Below are positions 10,319 through 22,571 of a stretch of 64,000 nucleotides of DNA, piece by piece (the first letter of the stretch is position 1; each line of letters begins with the position of its first letter). The translations under genes and the position numbers were made by a program. This stretch comes from Coenobita brevimanus. Taxonomy: Eukaryota; Arthropoda; Malacostraca; Decapoda; Coenobitidae. The stretch lies in assembly GCA_032717465.1 (NCBI GenBank), contig CM064670.1, positions 15,272,931-15,336,930 of the forward strand, given 5' to 3'. The notes beneath the pieces were generated by a model. The model was given only the letters and a program-made list of their open reading frames with translations, was not told the origin of the DNA and ran no database searches.

Positions 10319-10960
10319 TTTATAATAATTCTTCCATTTAGCTTTCCTATAACACTCTGATAGACTTATGCCACGATAATTCTTGCACTCACTTCGCTCA
10401 CCCTTATTTTTGTACAGTGGTACAGTTGCAGCCTTTTTCCACTTTTCTGGCACAGTTTCACTCATCCATGCCTTCTTACATATCTCCAACAAGCACTTCA
10501 TTCTGCTCTCTTCACTACACTTAATCATCTCTGCAAACATCTCAGCAACGCCAGCTGCTTTCCCATTTTTCAACCGTTTCATAGTGTTCTTCACTTCTGC
10601 AAGTGTCATGTACCCTGGCACTGATTTCCTTCTCTGCACACCCCCAAACCAATCATGTTTATAGCAGCTCATCAGACTTTCAAAATATCATTTCCATTTG
10701 GTCCATACTTCATCCCCATGGGTTAATAATCTACCACTTACATCCTTCACAGTTTCATGCTTCTTTCCACTCACATTTCTGCACATCATCCCAGAATAAC
10801 TTCTTGCTTTCAGAGTAATTTTTATTAATTATTCTTCCTGGATTATCATTTACCTCCTTCATTTTCCTATTCACTACCCTCTTTAAATGCTTTTTGCTCA
10901 GTATAATCAGTTCCTTTTTCAGTTGAACCTCTGTCCACTCGAGCCACTTCTTCCACAAGT
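10319..10960 (-). mobile_element. RTE-B LINE copy 1: linker and first RT blocks
   Basis: Continuation of the copy interrupted by RTE-C. Encodes a basic linker (KKHLKRVVNRKMKEVNDNPG, about 10,850), FGGVQRRKSVPG (about 10,640), RLKNGKAAGVAEM (about 10,560) and VPLYKNKGERSECKNYRG (about 10,400). The homologous frame in copy 2 reads KNGKAAGVDE, so Asp of the RT block 1 motif is lost here. It ends 5' near 10,960, before the endonuclease. Confidence 0.83.
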
Positions 10961-11057
10961 TTCAGTATTTCACACAAAAGAAGTTATCTCCTCACTTATT
11001 ATTGCACAGAGCACTGTTTGTTGCACACTTGTCCTGTTATTTGGCAATTGCTTATAC

Positions 11058-13176
11058 AAGGAGGGTGGAAAGGTTACAAGATGATGAAAAAGGGGCAGAA
11101 TATAAGAGGGAAGTGGAGGAGCAATTGGGGAAATATGGATTGGAGCAGATGGAGGATGTGGAAGGTGTGTGCAAGATATTCATGGAAAAAATCTGTGCAG
11201 CATGTGAGGTGGTGTGTGGGGTGAAGAGAAGACAAAAGGGGGTGCGGGGAACATATGGTGGAGTGAAGAGGTGAGAGAGGCTGTGGTACAAAAGAAGAAA
11301 GCATATGATGAGTGGATGAGAAACAGGGGCGTGGAAGAAGTTGAGAGATAGAAGAGAGAGTTGTATGTAGAGAGGAAGAGAAGTGAAAAGATTAGTAAGA
11401 GAGAATAAGAAGAGAGTAGATGAGGAATTTGGAAGGAATTTGAGTGTAAAGTGGAGGGAATGTAGGAAAATGTTCTGGAAAGAAGTTAGTTGGGGAGTGA
11501 AAGATAAAAATGGTAGATTACTGGTGGAGAAGGGAAAAAAAAGTGAGTAGATGGAGAGAAGATTTTAACAAATTGTTGAACATATAGAATGAAAGTAATG
11601 TGAGTGTAAGTGGCTTGGGAAGGGCTGGGAGACGGAGGGATTTGAGAAGCAAGGAAGAAATCAATAGGATGGAAGTTGTGGAAGAGATGAAGAAAGTTAA
11701 AATGGGGAAAGCCCCAGGAATTGATGAAGTGTGTGGTGAAATGCTGAAGCATGGAGGAGAGCTAGTAGGAGAATAGATGTGGAAGATGTGCGGATTGGCC
11801 TGGGAGGAAGGTATAATTATTCCCCTGTACAAAGGAAAAGGGGAAAAAAAAGTATGTGGTAATCATAGGGGCATTTGTCTTCTTAGTGTAATAGGAAAAG
11901 TATATGGTAGGATACTTATTGACAGAGTTAGGGAAAGAACAGAGGAATTAGTTGGAGATGAACAGGGAGGTTTTAGGAAGGGAAGAGGTTGTGTAGATCT
12001 GATATTCATTCTTAGATCTTTAGTGGAAAAGTTTCTAGAGAAGGGAAAGAAGTTGTATGCGGCTTTCGTGGATTTGGAGAAAGCATATTAGAGGGAGGAT
12101 AGGCGAGGATTGTGGAAAGTATTACGAATATATGGAATAGATGGGAAGTTGTTGAATGCCTTGAAGAGTATGTATGAGGGTGCTAAGGCTGCAGAGCTTG
12201 TGGATATTGAACTGAGTGAATTTTTCTATTTGAAGGTTGGATTGAAACAGGGATGTGTCATGTCTCCATGGTTGTTCAATCTGTACATGGATGGGGTTAT
12301 AAAAGAGATACAAGGTAGTGCAGTGGATGTTGGAGTGACCCTAATGACAGAGAGCAGTGTTTGGAAACTCCCTGTACTGTTGTTTGCAGATGATACTGAT
12401 TGTTGAATGAAGACGAAGGGGAGCTGCAAGGCTTGGTGGATGAGTTTGGGAGAGTATGTAAGGAACGGAATCTAAAGGTGAATATAGGGAAGAGTAAAGT
12501 TATGGTCTTCGAGACAGGTGAAGCCAGTGAATGTACAATGAGGTTGGATGGTGAGGAAATGGAAAATGTGAGTGTGTTTAAGTACTTGGGCAGTGTGATG
12601 AGTAAGGATGGAAGTTTAAAGGGTGAAGTGCTTGAAAGAGTACAACAAAGAAGAAAGGTTGCTGGTTCCTTGAAAGAAGTGATAAGAAACAGGGAAGTGA
12701 GCATGTAAGTGAAAAAGTTACTGCATGACAGTATTGTGATACCAACTCTTAACATATGGAAGTGAAGCTTGGACCTTGCTGGAGGGACAGAAGTCAAGAT
12801 TGAGAGCTATGGAAATGAGTTATTTGAGAAGAGCATGTGAAGTCACATGGAGACAGATTGACAAATGGCAAAGTGAGGGATCGTTGTGGTGTGGATGTGG
12901 ATTTGATAGGAAGCATTAGGAGAAAGACCTTGAGGTGGTTTGGCCATGTGGAGAGGATGGACAGTGAGAGACTAACAAGGAGAGTGTATGTGAGTGAGGT
13001 GGAGGGGGGGGCCAAGGATGAGATGGAGGGATGGAGTGGAGAGGTATATGAGAGAGGGGTGTGTGAGCTGGGAGCAGGGCAGTGAAATGGCGGGGGACAG
13101 GGCGACATTGAGACGATTTGTTTGTGGCCACCCGTCGTGAGATTAAAGCATCTGGCAATAAATAGATAGATAGATT
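11058..13176 (+). mobile_element. RTE-A LINE copy 2, longest RTE-A copy in the window
   Basis: Starts in the pre-RT linker (RVERLQDDEKGAEYKREVEE near 11,060), then GKAPGIDEVCGEML (about 11,705), GGFRKGRGCVDLIF (about 11,965), LYAAFVDLEKAY with a stop after it (about 12,090), GCVMSPWLFNLYMDG (about 12,255), FADDT (about 12,390, followed by a one-base frameshift), FKYLGSVMSKDGS (about 12,580) and WFGHVERM (about 12,940). It ends with CATCTGGCAATAAATAGATAGATAG. The endonuclease is absent. Several stops and shifts make it inactive. Confidence 0.9.
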
Positions 13177-13324
13177 TTTTGTTTCAGTGGCCTTGTACAT
13201 GCGAGACAGTTAGGTCACTTAGGGAACACAAGAGAGACCATCTTATGTGGGAGATGTGGGCGGGTGGATGAGTGAGATGGGGCCTTCAAAGGGCTGTACA
13301 ACCAGCTTTTACTTAATGCGCGAT

Positions 13325-14005
13325 CAGAGTGCGTGAACCTCACATAACACAGAAGGCAATATTTGAGGCCAGGAGATGGTCAAAATGCGAGAATGACAGA
13401 TATAACGTGGGTGAAAAAATCTGCCCTTTTTTTTGAAAAACATAGTATGCTGCAATGATAGGGATTACGTGACCAGAGGCTACAAATTATGGTTTAAACG
13501 GTCATTATGCGTAAAAATTGGTCATAACACGGTGGGAACAGACAATACGGGCAGCAGTAGTCATGGTGCAGGTTGCATCAGCCAATGATGTATGGCTGTC
13601 ACATGTTTGCTGGGGTGTCATCGTGGTCCTCTGAGCATTTCTGCTGCCCCACTTGAGCCTACCCTCTTCCCGCGCTCTGGCTCCACTCGTGCTGTGTGTT
13701 ATCTTTGCTTTTTTTTTTTTCTTTTTTTTTTGCCTCAGAACCCCACTTCCCCTCCCCCCAGCAAGCCCACAACCTCTTCAATTCAAGGTGAGGAATCCTC
13801 CAGCATTCGTTTGTAATAAAGTCATTATTGGGTAGGTAAATGTCGTGGGAAAAATCCCTGAAATTGGCCCTATAGGTGAACTTGGGGCTGGCTTGGGTAC
13901 CGTGAAACCCGTTAACATGCAAACATATGGCCCAATAATGCGAAAATCTCATAATGTGGGACCTTCCAGGGACAATATTTGTGCGTTATGTGAGGACTCA
14001 CTCTG
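13325..14005. mobile_element. Pogo/Tigger-like element with CAGAGTG termini
   Basis: Left end CAGAGTGCGTGAACCTCACA and the reverse complement of the right end CAGAGTGAGTCCTCACATAA agree over about 22 positions with one small gap. TA follows the right end, but the left flank reads AT, so the target duplication is imperfect. It carries no transposase frame. A T-rich run at 13,710-13,730 is internal. Confidence 0.6.
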
Positions 14006-14579
14006 TAAAAACTAAATGCCAGTATTTACAAATGAGAGCATCTGGCGTTCCTGTTTTTTGTACAATAAATAAATTTGCTGTTCATGCCAGGCGTTCGTCA
14101 CCTGGTTATGGTGTAAAATAGTATTGGAATATGACAGGAGGATAAATGTCACCAGAAACCCCCCTTTTGTGTAACAAAAATATTCATAAATACGATAGCC
14201 GATTTTTCTCTCAATAAACACTGAATAATTCAGGAAAAAAAAATTCCTTGGCAGGCTAAAATACCTTATATGAGAAATACAGGGCTGTTCAGGAAGCTTT
14301 ACAAGACTAAAATATGTTCTTGTAAACGAATATGAGTAAACAAAACATCCATGGTGATGAGGTGGCGATGTGGTGCATAGTATTTGGAGTTAATATAATA
14401 AACTGTGCACCTAAGGTAATTTCAGACTGCCTATGTCATTTCTCAGTAGGTTTTTGATATGGCAACAGTATTAAAGTTTATGCATTAGCCAGCTCATTGT
14501 TATAGTCGTCACATTTGAGAGGAAACCTATAAGCTTCTGCCTCTAGTTGAATAATATCTGCAGTGAGACAATCATGGTA

Positions 14580-15135
14580 CAGTAATACTCTGATATACGA
14601 TACCCCTAGATGCAATACCTCAGCTTAACGGTGTGGGTAGAAGTACTGCTACATCCCACCTAACGTTGGCCAAACCCCGGTTTAACGATGGGGTTTTATT
14701 TTTTTTACTGATTTTGGTGATATTTTAGACTAAAATTGTGTGGTTAGGGTGATTTATAAACAGTTTTTAGACTTAGATTAATGTGTTTTAGCCATAGGTG
14801 GGGTGAACATTGTCATTTTGGGGTACAGTATACTGAGTTTGATTTTTTCCAGACTTATATTTTACGATTCTCAGATTTTATTTGTTGGCTTTAGTGAGTT
14901 ATAAACTGGTGTTAGGCATAGGTTAGCTTCTTTTGCAGCTGTTAGGCCACTTAGATTGGCTTTAAACTTGTTTTTGGGCTCATATGGGTGGGTTTTGGAC
15001 TTGGTTTGTGGGTGGAGGGGGAGAACCCTAGGCTGAAAAGCGCATCCCATTATGTTAAAACAACCCCAGTATACGATACCCCGCCTAACGATGGGTTTTT
15101 ACCTAACCAATTGCATTGTTAAATCGGGGTATACC
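14580..15135. mobile_element. Possible pogo-like element (degenerate)
   Basis: Starts TA then CAGTAATACTCTGATATACG. The right side contains ATCGGGGTATACC in inverse orientation, and an inner direct echo (CAGTATACGATACCCCGCCTAACGATGGG-like) near 15,069. The outermost right bases do not match the left end, so the boundary is approximate. Confidence 0.4.
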
Positions 15136-16142
15136 TTTGGAAAATAATGGAAAGCCATTTTTTTAAATGTAGAGCTTCTTGAAGTATATCACATGCATTT
15201 CAAGTGTACATTTGATTCATGCAGCAGCTCCAGTGGTTGCTAACGTAATCATTGAAAGTCACAGTACTTTTTTGGGTACAGTACTACATTTCCCCATATT
15301 TGAGGCTAAATAAGTATATAATATATAAGGAGTGTATATATACAGTGCTGTATTATATTACATGGCCGAAATTACAGATGTGACTTAGGTCAGTGTTGGT
15401 AAATGGTTTGTTAGGTTTGTATTTGTCACCAGCTTTAGTGTTCACCTATACCGTTAAGTTACAGTAATGGGTAAGAAAATAGAGCATATAAGTTGTTCAT
15501 CAGTCCCAACAAATAAATGCAATCATTTAAGTTCTTTATTGAAATATGTAGTTTATTTTTGCACCAAAATGAATTAATAAGTTGACAAGATAGGTAAAGG
15601 TACTAGATGTTAAGAGTGAATTAGACACTTCACCAGATCCTGTTTCAGAAATCTGCCACTAGGTTCGTTTCTGTCGCCCAGCTCTGATGCAGGGTAGGCA
15701 TTGAAAAAGTTGCCATTGCTTAATTTCTTTTTAATTTTGACACAAAGTAAAACACCTCAAAACACATTTTACGTATCAAATTACTCAGATGACATGATAT
15801 GCTACAAAGAAATTACGATATGGGAGCCTTCTGATTATATATAATGTACAGTATTATAAGCGTCATTTTGTAAACTCCACTTTTGTCAGTTTACTCATCT
15901 CTGTAAGGATAACATAGAGACGAAACCTAGGCAATTTTACTAGAACCATACATAAAGCAAGGTAACAGTAATTAAAATTTTTGTCATTTGTAAGTATCCA
16001 CAAAAGAAAACAGATATGTAGCCACAGATTTGGCAGCAACATTCGATATGCTGCCCTGCCTGACGTATAACTTTTCATAACAATACGACCTGTTGGACAT
16101 CTTGATCATCTTAGTAGCCTAAGTCAAACACAAAGAATTATT
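15136..16142. other. No gene recognised; AT-rich sequence
   Basis: I see no coding frame with recognisable protein features, no RNA gene and no clear transposon end in this stretch. Confidence 0.5.
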
Positions 16143-18892
16143 TTAACCCTCCCAGGCACAGTCACGCGATTCGCGTGACGTCGCCTTGCACTAGGTCTTG
16201 CACAGTCACGCGAATCGCGTGGTTTAGGCACAAAAATATTCGTCAGAAAAAAACTTATAGGCCGATTTGCGTGATTTTTGGGCGCGTCATAGGGTAGCCA
16301 AGGCTTTCTCGAGGTAAGTCATTGGCAACGCTGTGTCGCTTCATCTCCCTCACCCCGCTCCCTCCAACCTCAGTCATTGTCAAGCAGCCAGGCGGTGAGA
16401 GTGACAGCTCGCGTTTCCCTTTAAATCCTCCATTATTTTCCCCCTCTTGCCCAAAGCAAAGGCCCCTATTGACTCAGTGTGATAATACATTGTATGTGAA
16501 CATATAGTGACGTGATATTGTCGATGGAACATATATATATGTGTTGAAAAGGAATAATGGCGGTTAGGAATCGTTGGGCCTTGGAGAGAGACGCATGGTC
16601 AGTGTAGCGGGGTTTTGCCACTCCGCCCCCCCGTAGGCCGTATGGCGTGAGTGGAAATACGTATATAAATGAAGCCAAGGCATAAATATATATTGTGTGA
16701 AACATACTGTGGATGGCTTGGTGAAATTATGGAGCCAGCAAGCGTTACGTATGGCATGAAACAGAGTGTTGTGAAGGGGCAAACCTGAAGTCGGGAGGGG
16801 AGAATTACCGGTGTTTTAGGGCTGGAATTATTGTGATTCTGATAGTGTAAATGCGTATGGAATTGTATGAAATATACGTCAAACAAGCTGCGAGTTTCCG
16901 TGAACGAGTGTGGTGTGTGCTAAAAATAGCGTTGCCTCATACTCTCAGGGAGAAGCTGGCTCACACACACACACTACATAACTCCTCATCTTCAAATTCC
17001 TGGTCTAACTGGATCAACACCCCTGGAGGAAGTGAGTTCTGCAAGTTTTGTTGATATATGTAATAATCTATTACCATTACCTCTCACACTTTCAGACAAA
17101 TAACCATTTTCTCCTACAGATTACACATATGAAAGAAAGTAAATCTCCACAGCAGTAACTATAGAAGAGTTATGTTTATGTGCAGTAGGTTATAACAATA
17201 GAAAAACATCCATGGAAGATGTAACAGTCTGTACAGATAGGGGGAAAAAAAAGTTGGTAGCATAGTCTTCAGGCAGGTGTGCAAGGAAAAAACAGTGTGT
17301 GTAAAAGTTGGTAGCGATCGGAAGAGTAACCTCACTTTGTCGGCCAATTACTCGAAAACTATTAGACATCGATTTCCTGTTACAACCATCATCAATACCA
17401 CTAAATTCTACGTAAGATCAATACCAGAATGTAAGCCTTTGGTAGCGTTTTGGGGGGTAAAAGGCGAGAGAAATGTTTTTGTTCCTAGCGGTTGTTGTGT
17501 GACAAGCGCTCGGAGTAATAACATCATTTTGTCGGCCAGTTACTCGAAAACTATTAGACATCGATTTTCTGTTACAACCATCATCAATACCACTAAATTC
17601 TACGTATGATCAATACCAAAATGTAAGCCTTTGGTAGTGTTTTGGGGGATAAAAGGCGAGGGAAATGTTTTTTTCCCTCGCGTTTGTTATCAGTGACATT
17701 CGCTCGGAGTAATAACCTCACTTTGCCGGCCAGTTACTCGAAAACTATTAGACATCGATTTTCTGTTACAACCATCATCAATACCACTAAATTCTACGTA
17801 TAATCAATACCAGAATGTAAGCCTTTGGTAGCGTTTTGGGGGGTAAAAGGCGAGGGTTTTTTTCTTTTTCCTCGCGTTTGTTATCAGTGACAAGCGCTCG
17901 AGTACTAACCTCACTTTGTCGGCCAATTACTCGAAAACTATTAGACATCGATTTTCTGTAACAACCATGATCTATACCACTAAATTCTACGTATGATCAA
18001 TACCAAAATGTAAGCATCATGTTACGTTTTGTGCGAGAAAAGGCGGTGGAAATGAGTGTCTCTTCCCGGCTGTTACCATTGAAAAATGCTCGTAGTAATA
18101 CTCTCTGTTTCTCTGCCAATTACTCGGAAACTATTGGACGTATCGATTTCACGTTTGAACCATGATGAAGAGCAGGAAATTCTGCATATGTACAATACAT
18201 AAATATGTAATATTTCTGATAAGAATTCGTTGTTACGTAGACGGGAACATTGCGTACGCCTTGCGCGCATCACGAAAGTCAATCACGTACGGAGTGCCTA
18301 GTACTTTTTTTCGATTTACTCGAGAACTATGAGGCGTATGGGGTTTTCCCGTCACAGTGGGAAAGCTGGATAATTGGGGCATATTACTATGTAATAAAAA
18401 CATTAGGTGCCTGGGAAAACTTTGCTCTCAGAGGTCAGTGAAATTTTTCCAAAAATGGCTCTCAGTTTTTGGCCATTTTCTCGAAAAGTATACATCGTAT
18501 CTCAACCGGATTGGTTTCGTTAGAAAGCTGATGAAATTCTCTATAAAAACTTATTAGATCATTTTCCTGTATGATGGAAAACCTTCAAACGGCGATGTTG
18601 GGAAGTGAAAAAAGTTTACTCGACCATGCTTCCAGGGCTAATAACTTTTTTTGCTGGTGTTTTCCTGTGTTTTGGTCATGTTTATCAGAGAGAACAAACA
18701 TCGATGCATACCTGGAGATAGGTTTCATGGGAATACATGGATTTTTGGGTGGCGAAAATAAGGCAAGAATGTGTTTCATTCGCTCAAATTTGTTCAAATT
18801 TGCCGCGCAAGCGCTCCCCGGCCGGGCGGCTTCGTAGTGAAAATTCCTGCACCAGAAAACTTACTGAAACTTACCGTGCGGGAAAGGGTTAA
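16143..18892. mobile_element. piggyBac-like TTAA-flanked non-autonomous element (2.75 kb)
   Basis: TTAA at 16,143-16,146 and 18,889-18,892 flanks ends that are imperfect inverted repeats: left CCCTCCCAGGCACAGTCACG, right (reversed) CCCTTTCCCGCACGGTAAGT, matching at 12-13 of the first 18 bases including CCCT and GCAC. Just inside the left end are two near-palindromes, GTCACGCGATTCGCGTGAC (16,161) and GTCACGCGAATCGCGTGG (16,205). The middle is a 192-bp tandem repeat. No transposase frame is present. TTAA duplication with CC-starting ends is the piggyBac hallmark; mobility by a piggyBac enzyme is inferred. Confidence 0.65.
17290..18290. repeat. Tandem repeat, unit about 192 bp, five or more copies
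   Basis: The block TACTCGAAAACTATTAGACA recurs near 17,348, 17,540, 17,736 and 17,927, with a diverged copy near 18,119 and weaker echoes near 18,315 and 18,475. Spacing is 191-196 bp. Each unit also holds CCACTAAATTCTACGTA and GCCTTTGGTAGCGTTTTGGG. Divergence rises to the right. It lies wholly within the TTAA element. Confidence 0.85.
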
Positions 18893-18997
18893 ATGTTTCC
18901 CTTGCTCCATTGCACGGTTTAGTAGGTTTACATTTCAACTCCTTGTACTCTGCTATGGTTATAGTGTCGTACTACACTGCCATTTGTTTGGATTAAT

Positions 18998-19099
18998 ATG
19001 GCAGATTCACCAACTAAGCGTTCATTAAGTACATTATTTTCAGTGGAACAGCTTACTTCTTTAATTCATGCTAAAACACACACATCAAAAGTCCTTAAG
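18998..19099 (+). CDS. Possible first coding exon (MADSPTKRSLSTLF...)
   Basis: ATG with A at -3 and G at +4 opens 34 codons ending in SKVLK at AAG, directly before GTAATT, an acceptable splice donor. It ends in phase 0, and the exon at 24,556 begins in phase 0, so the two could join. Read on without splicing, it stops six codons later. No protein family is recognised. With no transcript evidence and 5.4 kb to the next exon, this is only a candidate; a chance frame is the main alternative. Confidence 0.3.
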
Positions 19100-21030
19100 G
19101 TAATTACCTTATACTAAACGGCACACAATTTATTCAAATATATGTATATAGACAGCACACAATTTTAGTCCCCAAGCTAAGATTCTCTGAGAGCCTGATT
19201 TGAGCATAAGTGTGTTGGCTTTAATATAAAAATTTGTTAGTAAAAAGTGCAGATTATTTCATGAGACTCACAAAAAGGAAAAAACAACTTGGGCCAACTT
19301 TCTTCCCCAAGAGCTTTTCTTCCTTGTAAATAGCTACAGGCGTAAGGAAATGGCCTGTACCATGCATATATAATAAAAAAAAATGGTTAATTAAATGGAA
19401 ATTACAGTTGCTGTGCTGGAGGAGTAAGTGGTTATAAGAAAGGCAGGGAATATTAGTTTGGGTGGAAAGGTTATACAAAAGCATGAAGGGAGCAGTTAAG
19501 CAGTGACTGTGACTAACAGGAAAAAATGAGATAAATATTTAGTGAAGAAGGCCAACATTAAGCATATGAACAGTTTAGGAGAAAACTAGGAAAATAGAAC
19601 AGTAAGCAGTCTGAAAACATATAAAGCAGAATTGTAAGAAAGTACTGTAGAGGTGGAATGCTTTCTGGGGATCTATCAAGCAGACTGGGATAGAAAAAAA
19701 AATGCTGTACCTGGTAGCTTAAGAAATCACTGGACAGTGGTTGAAGGGAAAGGTAATAATTAAGAACATGAATACCAGAGAAGTATAATTGCTGAGCTAA
19801 AATGGAAATTTACTATTAATAACTGGGATGGAGAAGGTGGCAATTGTATAGGGGGAAAAAACTAGCCACATACATAGAAACTGGATAAACAGCTGTGACA
19901 GTACACACGTTTGATAACCTTTATTTTCCAGCTTGATCTGCTGGCCATTGCTGCATGGTAGGTGTGGAAAGAAATTGCTGAAAAAGCAAGTGGATGAGTG
20001 TTACTGCATCCCATATCTTTTGGTGCTACAGTGGATGTCACTATTCAACCAGCTTTGTAAAGAAGCAAAGCAGTCCCCATGCCAAAAATAATTCTGTATT
20101 AACTATGGATTTACATCTTCCAATATAAATTTATGAATATGGGATGCACTGCAACATGAGTGAAGGTGCACATGATCTGGATATACGGATGTATAGTTTC
20201 TGACTGGTGGGGTGGCAGGAAATATACCTTGGAAGTCTATGAGGCATGTGATAATACGTTAACTTTTCTCGTATAAATTCAAATCTAGATATCTTCAGTA
20301 ATTATTTCATGCAAATAATGGCATAAAGAGAATAAATAATAATTCTTGCTCGGCCAGTATAGCATACTGTATCTTGCTCATAAATGCATCCTCCTTTTGC
20401 TTTCTACTATCATTTTTTTACCCAAATCTAGTGCAAATATACACATTTTCTTCATGAAAATAACAGTTTGGAATGGGTTAGCGATGTGTCTGGTTTATTA
20501 AACAGAAGAAACATTCAAAATTTGTGCGCTGTTAGCACTCATGCAGCATATTCTCGACCAATCTAGCGACTGTCACGGTATCCAAACTCCTGAACTGGGT
20601 TTTGCCAAGGCTGATGGTCCAGATTTTTTATACTAAGGATGAATGATGCTCAGGAGTGTTTGATGACTGAATGTCACAGTTGGCCCGCCTGAACTTTTGT
20701 TTTTTATAGTACGACCCATTGGGGTGTCATGAAGGATGCTGCCTGCGCAGAGGCCTAAGATGGGGTTCTGCGTGTGTAAGCACAGAGCGGCCATCTTGGG
20801 TCACAAATCTAATTGTTGGCTTGTATGTGTCATTGTGTCCTCCCAGGATTGTCGTATGCGGCCGTCACAATTACTGTATTGCATAAGCTAATTTCACCAT
20901 CGTTATTGTAAACTAGGTATAACTTTTAGTTCATTGGTGTGTTGATTTATCTCATACTAAACAAACATATACAGTGCCAAGACATGACTATTTCTTATCA
21001 ATAAAAAATTGGGCAATGCACGAATAAATC
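19100..21030. other. No gene recognised
   Basis: AT-rich sequence without long frames or identifiable repeats. If the exon at 18,998 is real, this is intronic. Confidence 0.5.
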
Positions 21031-21077
21031 TTCACTCCAAGAGTGCGGCCCAGGGAAAAAAGTTTGGGAACCACTGC
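21031..21077 (-). mobile_element. Single hAT-like terminus
   Basis: Read on the minus strand from 21,077: CAGTGGTTCCCAAACTTTTT, then CCCTGGGCCGCACTC. This is the typical start of hAT-type non-autonomous elements. I found no matching left end, so the element is truncated or too diverged to delimit. Confidence 0.5.
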
Positions 21078-21207
21078 TGTAGAGGCACCTGCCTCGGCAA
21101 AAGAGCATTTGCAGCCCAGCTGCTATATAAATAAGACCTCATTATTGTACAAAACAGGGATACGTTTCAAAGTGCAGAAATTTTTTTTTTCATACATCTG
21201 GCTGTGT

Positions 21208-21242
<35 letters not shown>

Positions 21243-21531
21243 GCGAGGAAGAAGGAACCAAAGGCCATGGCCCGCAGTAACAGTTCCCTCCAAGAGAAAA
21301 ACAAAATACAATAGAGAGCCAAATTCAAGATCCGATCACTTTGAGATGCCTGGACACACTGCGTTTGAAAGACTGGAGATCATAGGCAGCAGGAAATACA
21401 GATAGAGGGAGACAGTTCCAGAGCTGACCTGTTGCATAAATGAAAGACTGGGAGTAACGGTTAACTCTTGCATTAGAGAGTTGGACAGAAAAGGGATGAG
21501 AGTTTGCTGCCAGACGGGTGCTACGCGCCCG

Positions 21532-22082
21532 TCATAGAGGTGGAGGAATGCAAGCAGACAGTTCAGAGGAGCAGTGACCATTAAAGTAGCGATAGAAAAG
21601 AGATAAAGATGCAACAGTGCGGCGAAGAGACAGAGGTTGAAGGGAGTCAGTAAGAGGAGGAGAGTTAATGAGACGAAAAGCCTTTGACTCCACCCTATTG
21701 AGAAGGGCTGTATGTGGGGAGCCTCCCCACACATGAGAGTTGTACTCCACACAGGGGCGGATAAAACCTCTGTATAGAGTCAACAATTGTGCAGGGGTAA
21801 AGAAAGAGCGGAGTCGGCTTAGCACACCCAATCTCTTGGAAGTAGATTTTACAAGAGTGTAATATGGTCTTTCCAAGATAAGTCCCGAGTAAATGAAACC
21901 CCAAGCATGTTCAAGGATGATGCAGGATTAAGCTGAATATTATTAAACATTAATGGGTATACCTGTGGAAGATTTTGTCGGGTTGATAGGTGTAAGAACT
22001 GAGTCTTAGATGCATTAAAGACAACCATATTATTTTTACCCCAGTCAGCGATACGAGCCAAGTCAGACATTAGGTGTGCCAT
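21532..22082 (-). pseudogene. Jockey-D reverse transcriptase C-terminal part
   Basis: Two overlapping frames carry the rest of pol: ADWGKNNMVVFNASKTQFLH, LGVSFTRDLSWKDH, then (after a frame change near 21,850) STSKRLGVLSRLRSFF, RPCVEYNSHVWGG and RLINSPPLTDSL. This is the thumb and C-terminal region usual for this LINE type. It is a fragment separated from the endonuclease by frame breaks. Confidence 0.8.
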
Positions 22083-22571
22083 AGCCTCATCCCTTGTTTG
22101 TTGGAGTAACTGTTGAGATGGGCGTTGCGGGAACCGAATGGAAAGATGAAGGGTGGAGTCATCAGCGTATGAGTGGATAGGGTTAGATGTACAGCTTAGA
22201 AGATCATTGATGAATAAAAGGAAGAGAGTTGGTGAAAGGACAGAGCCCTGAGGAACACCACTGTTGATAGATCTAGGAGAAGAACGATGGCCGTCTACAA
22301 CAGCGGCTATAGAACGACCAGAAAGGAAGCTAGCGATGAAGGCACAGATAGAAGGATAGAAACCGTAGAAGGGCAGTTTGGAAATTAAAGATTTTTGCCA
22401 GACTCGATCGAAAGCCTTTGAGATGTCAAGAGCAATGGCAAAGCTTTCGCCAAAGTCCCGAAAGGAGGATGACTAGGAGTCTGAAAGGTAGGTGAGAAGA
22501 TCGCCAGTGGAGCGTCCCTGACGGAACCCATACTGACGATTGGAAAGAAGGTTGTGATAGGAAAGATGCCT

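Noticed and set aside
17290..18290. CRISPR-like array or coding tandem repeat
   Set aside because: The units are about 192 bp with no short repeat/unique spacer pattern, and stops occur in all frames of most units; this is a eukaryotic window.
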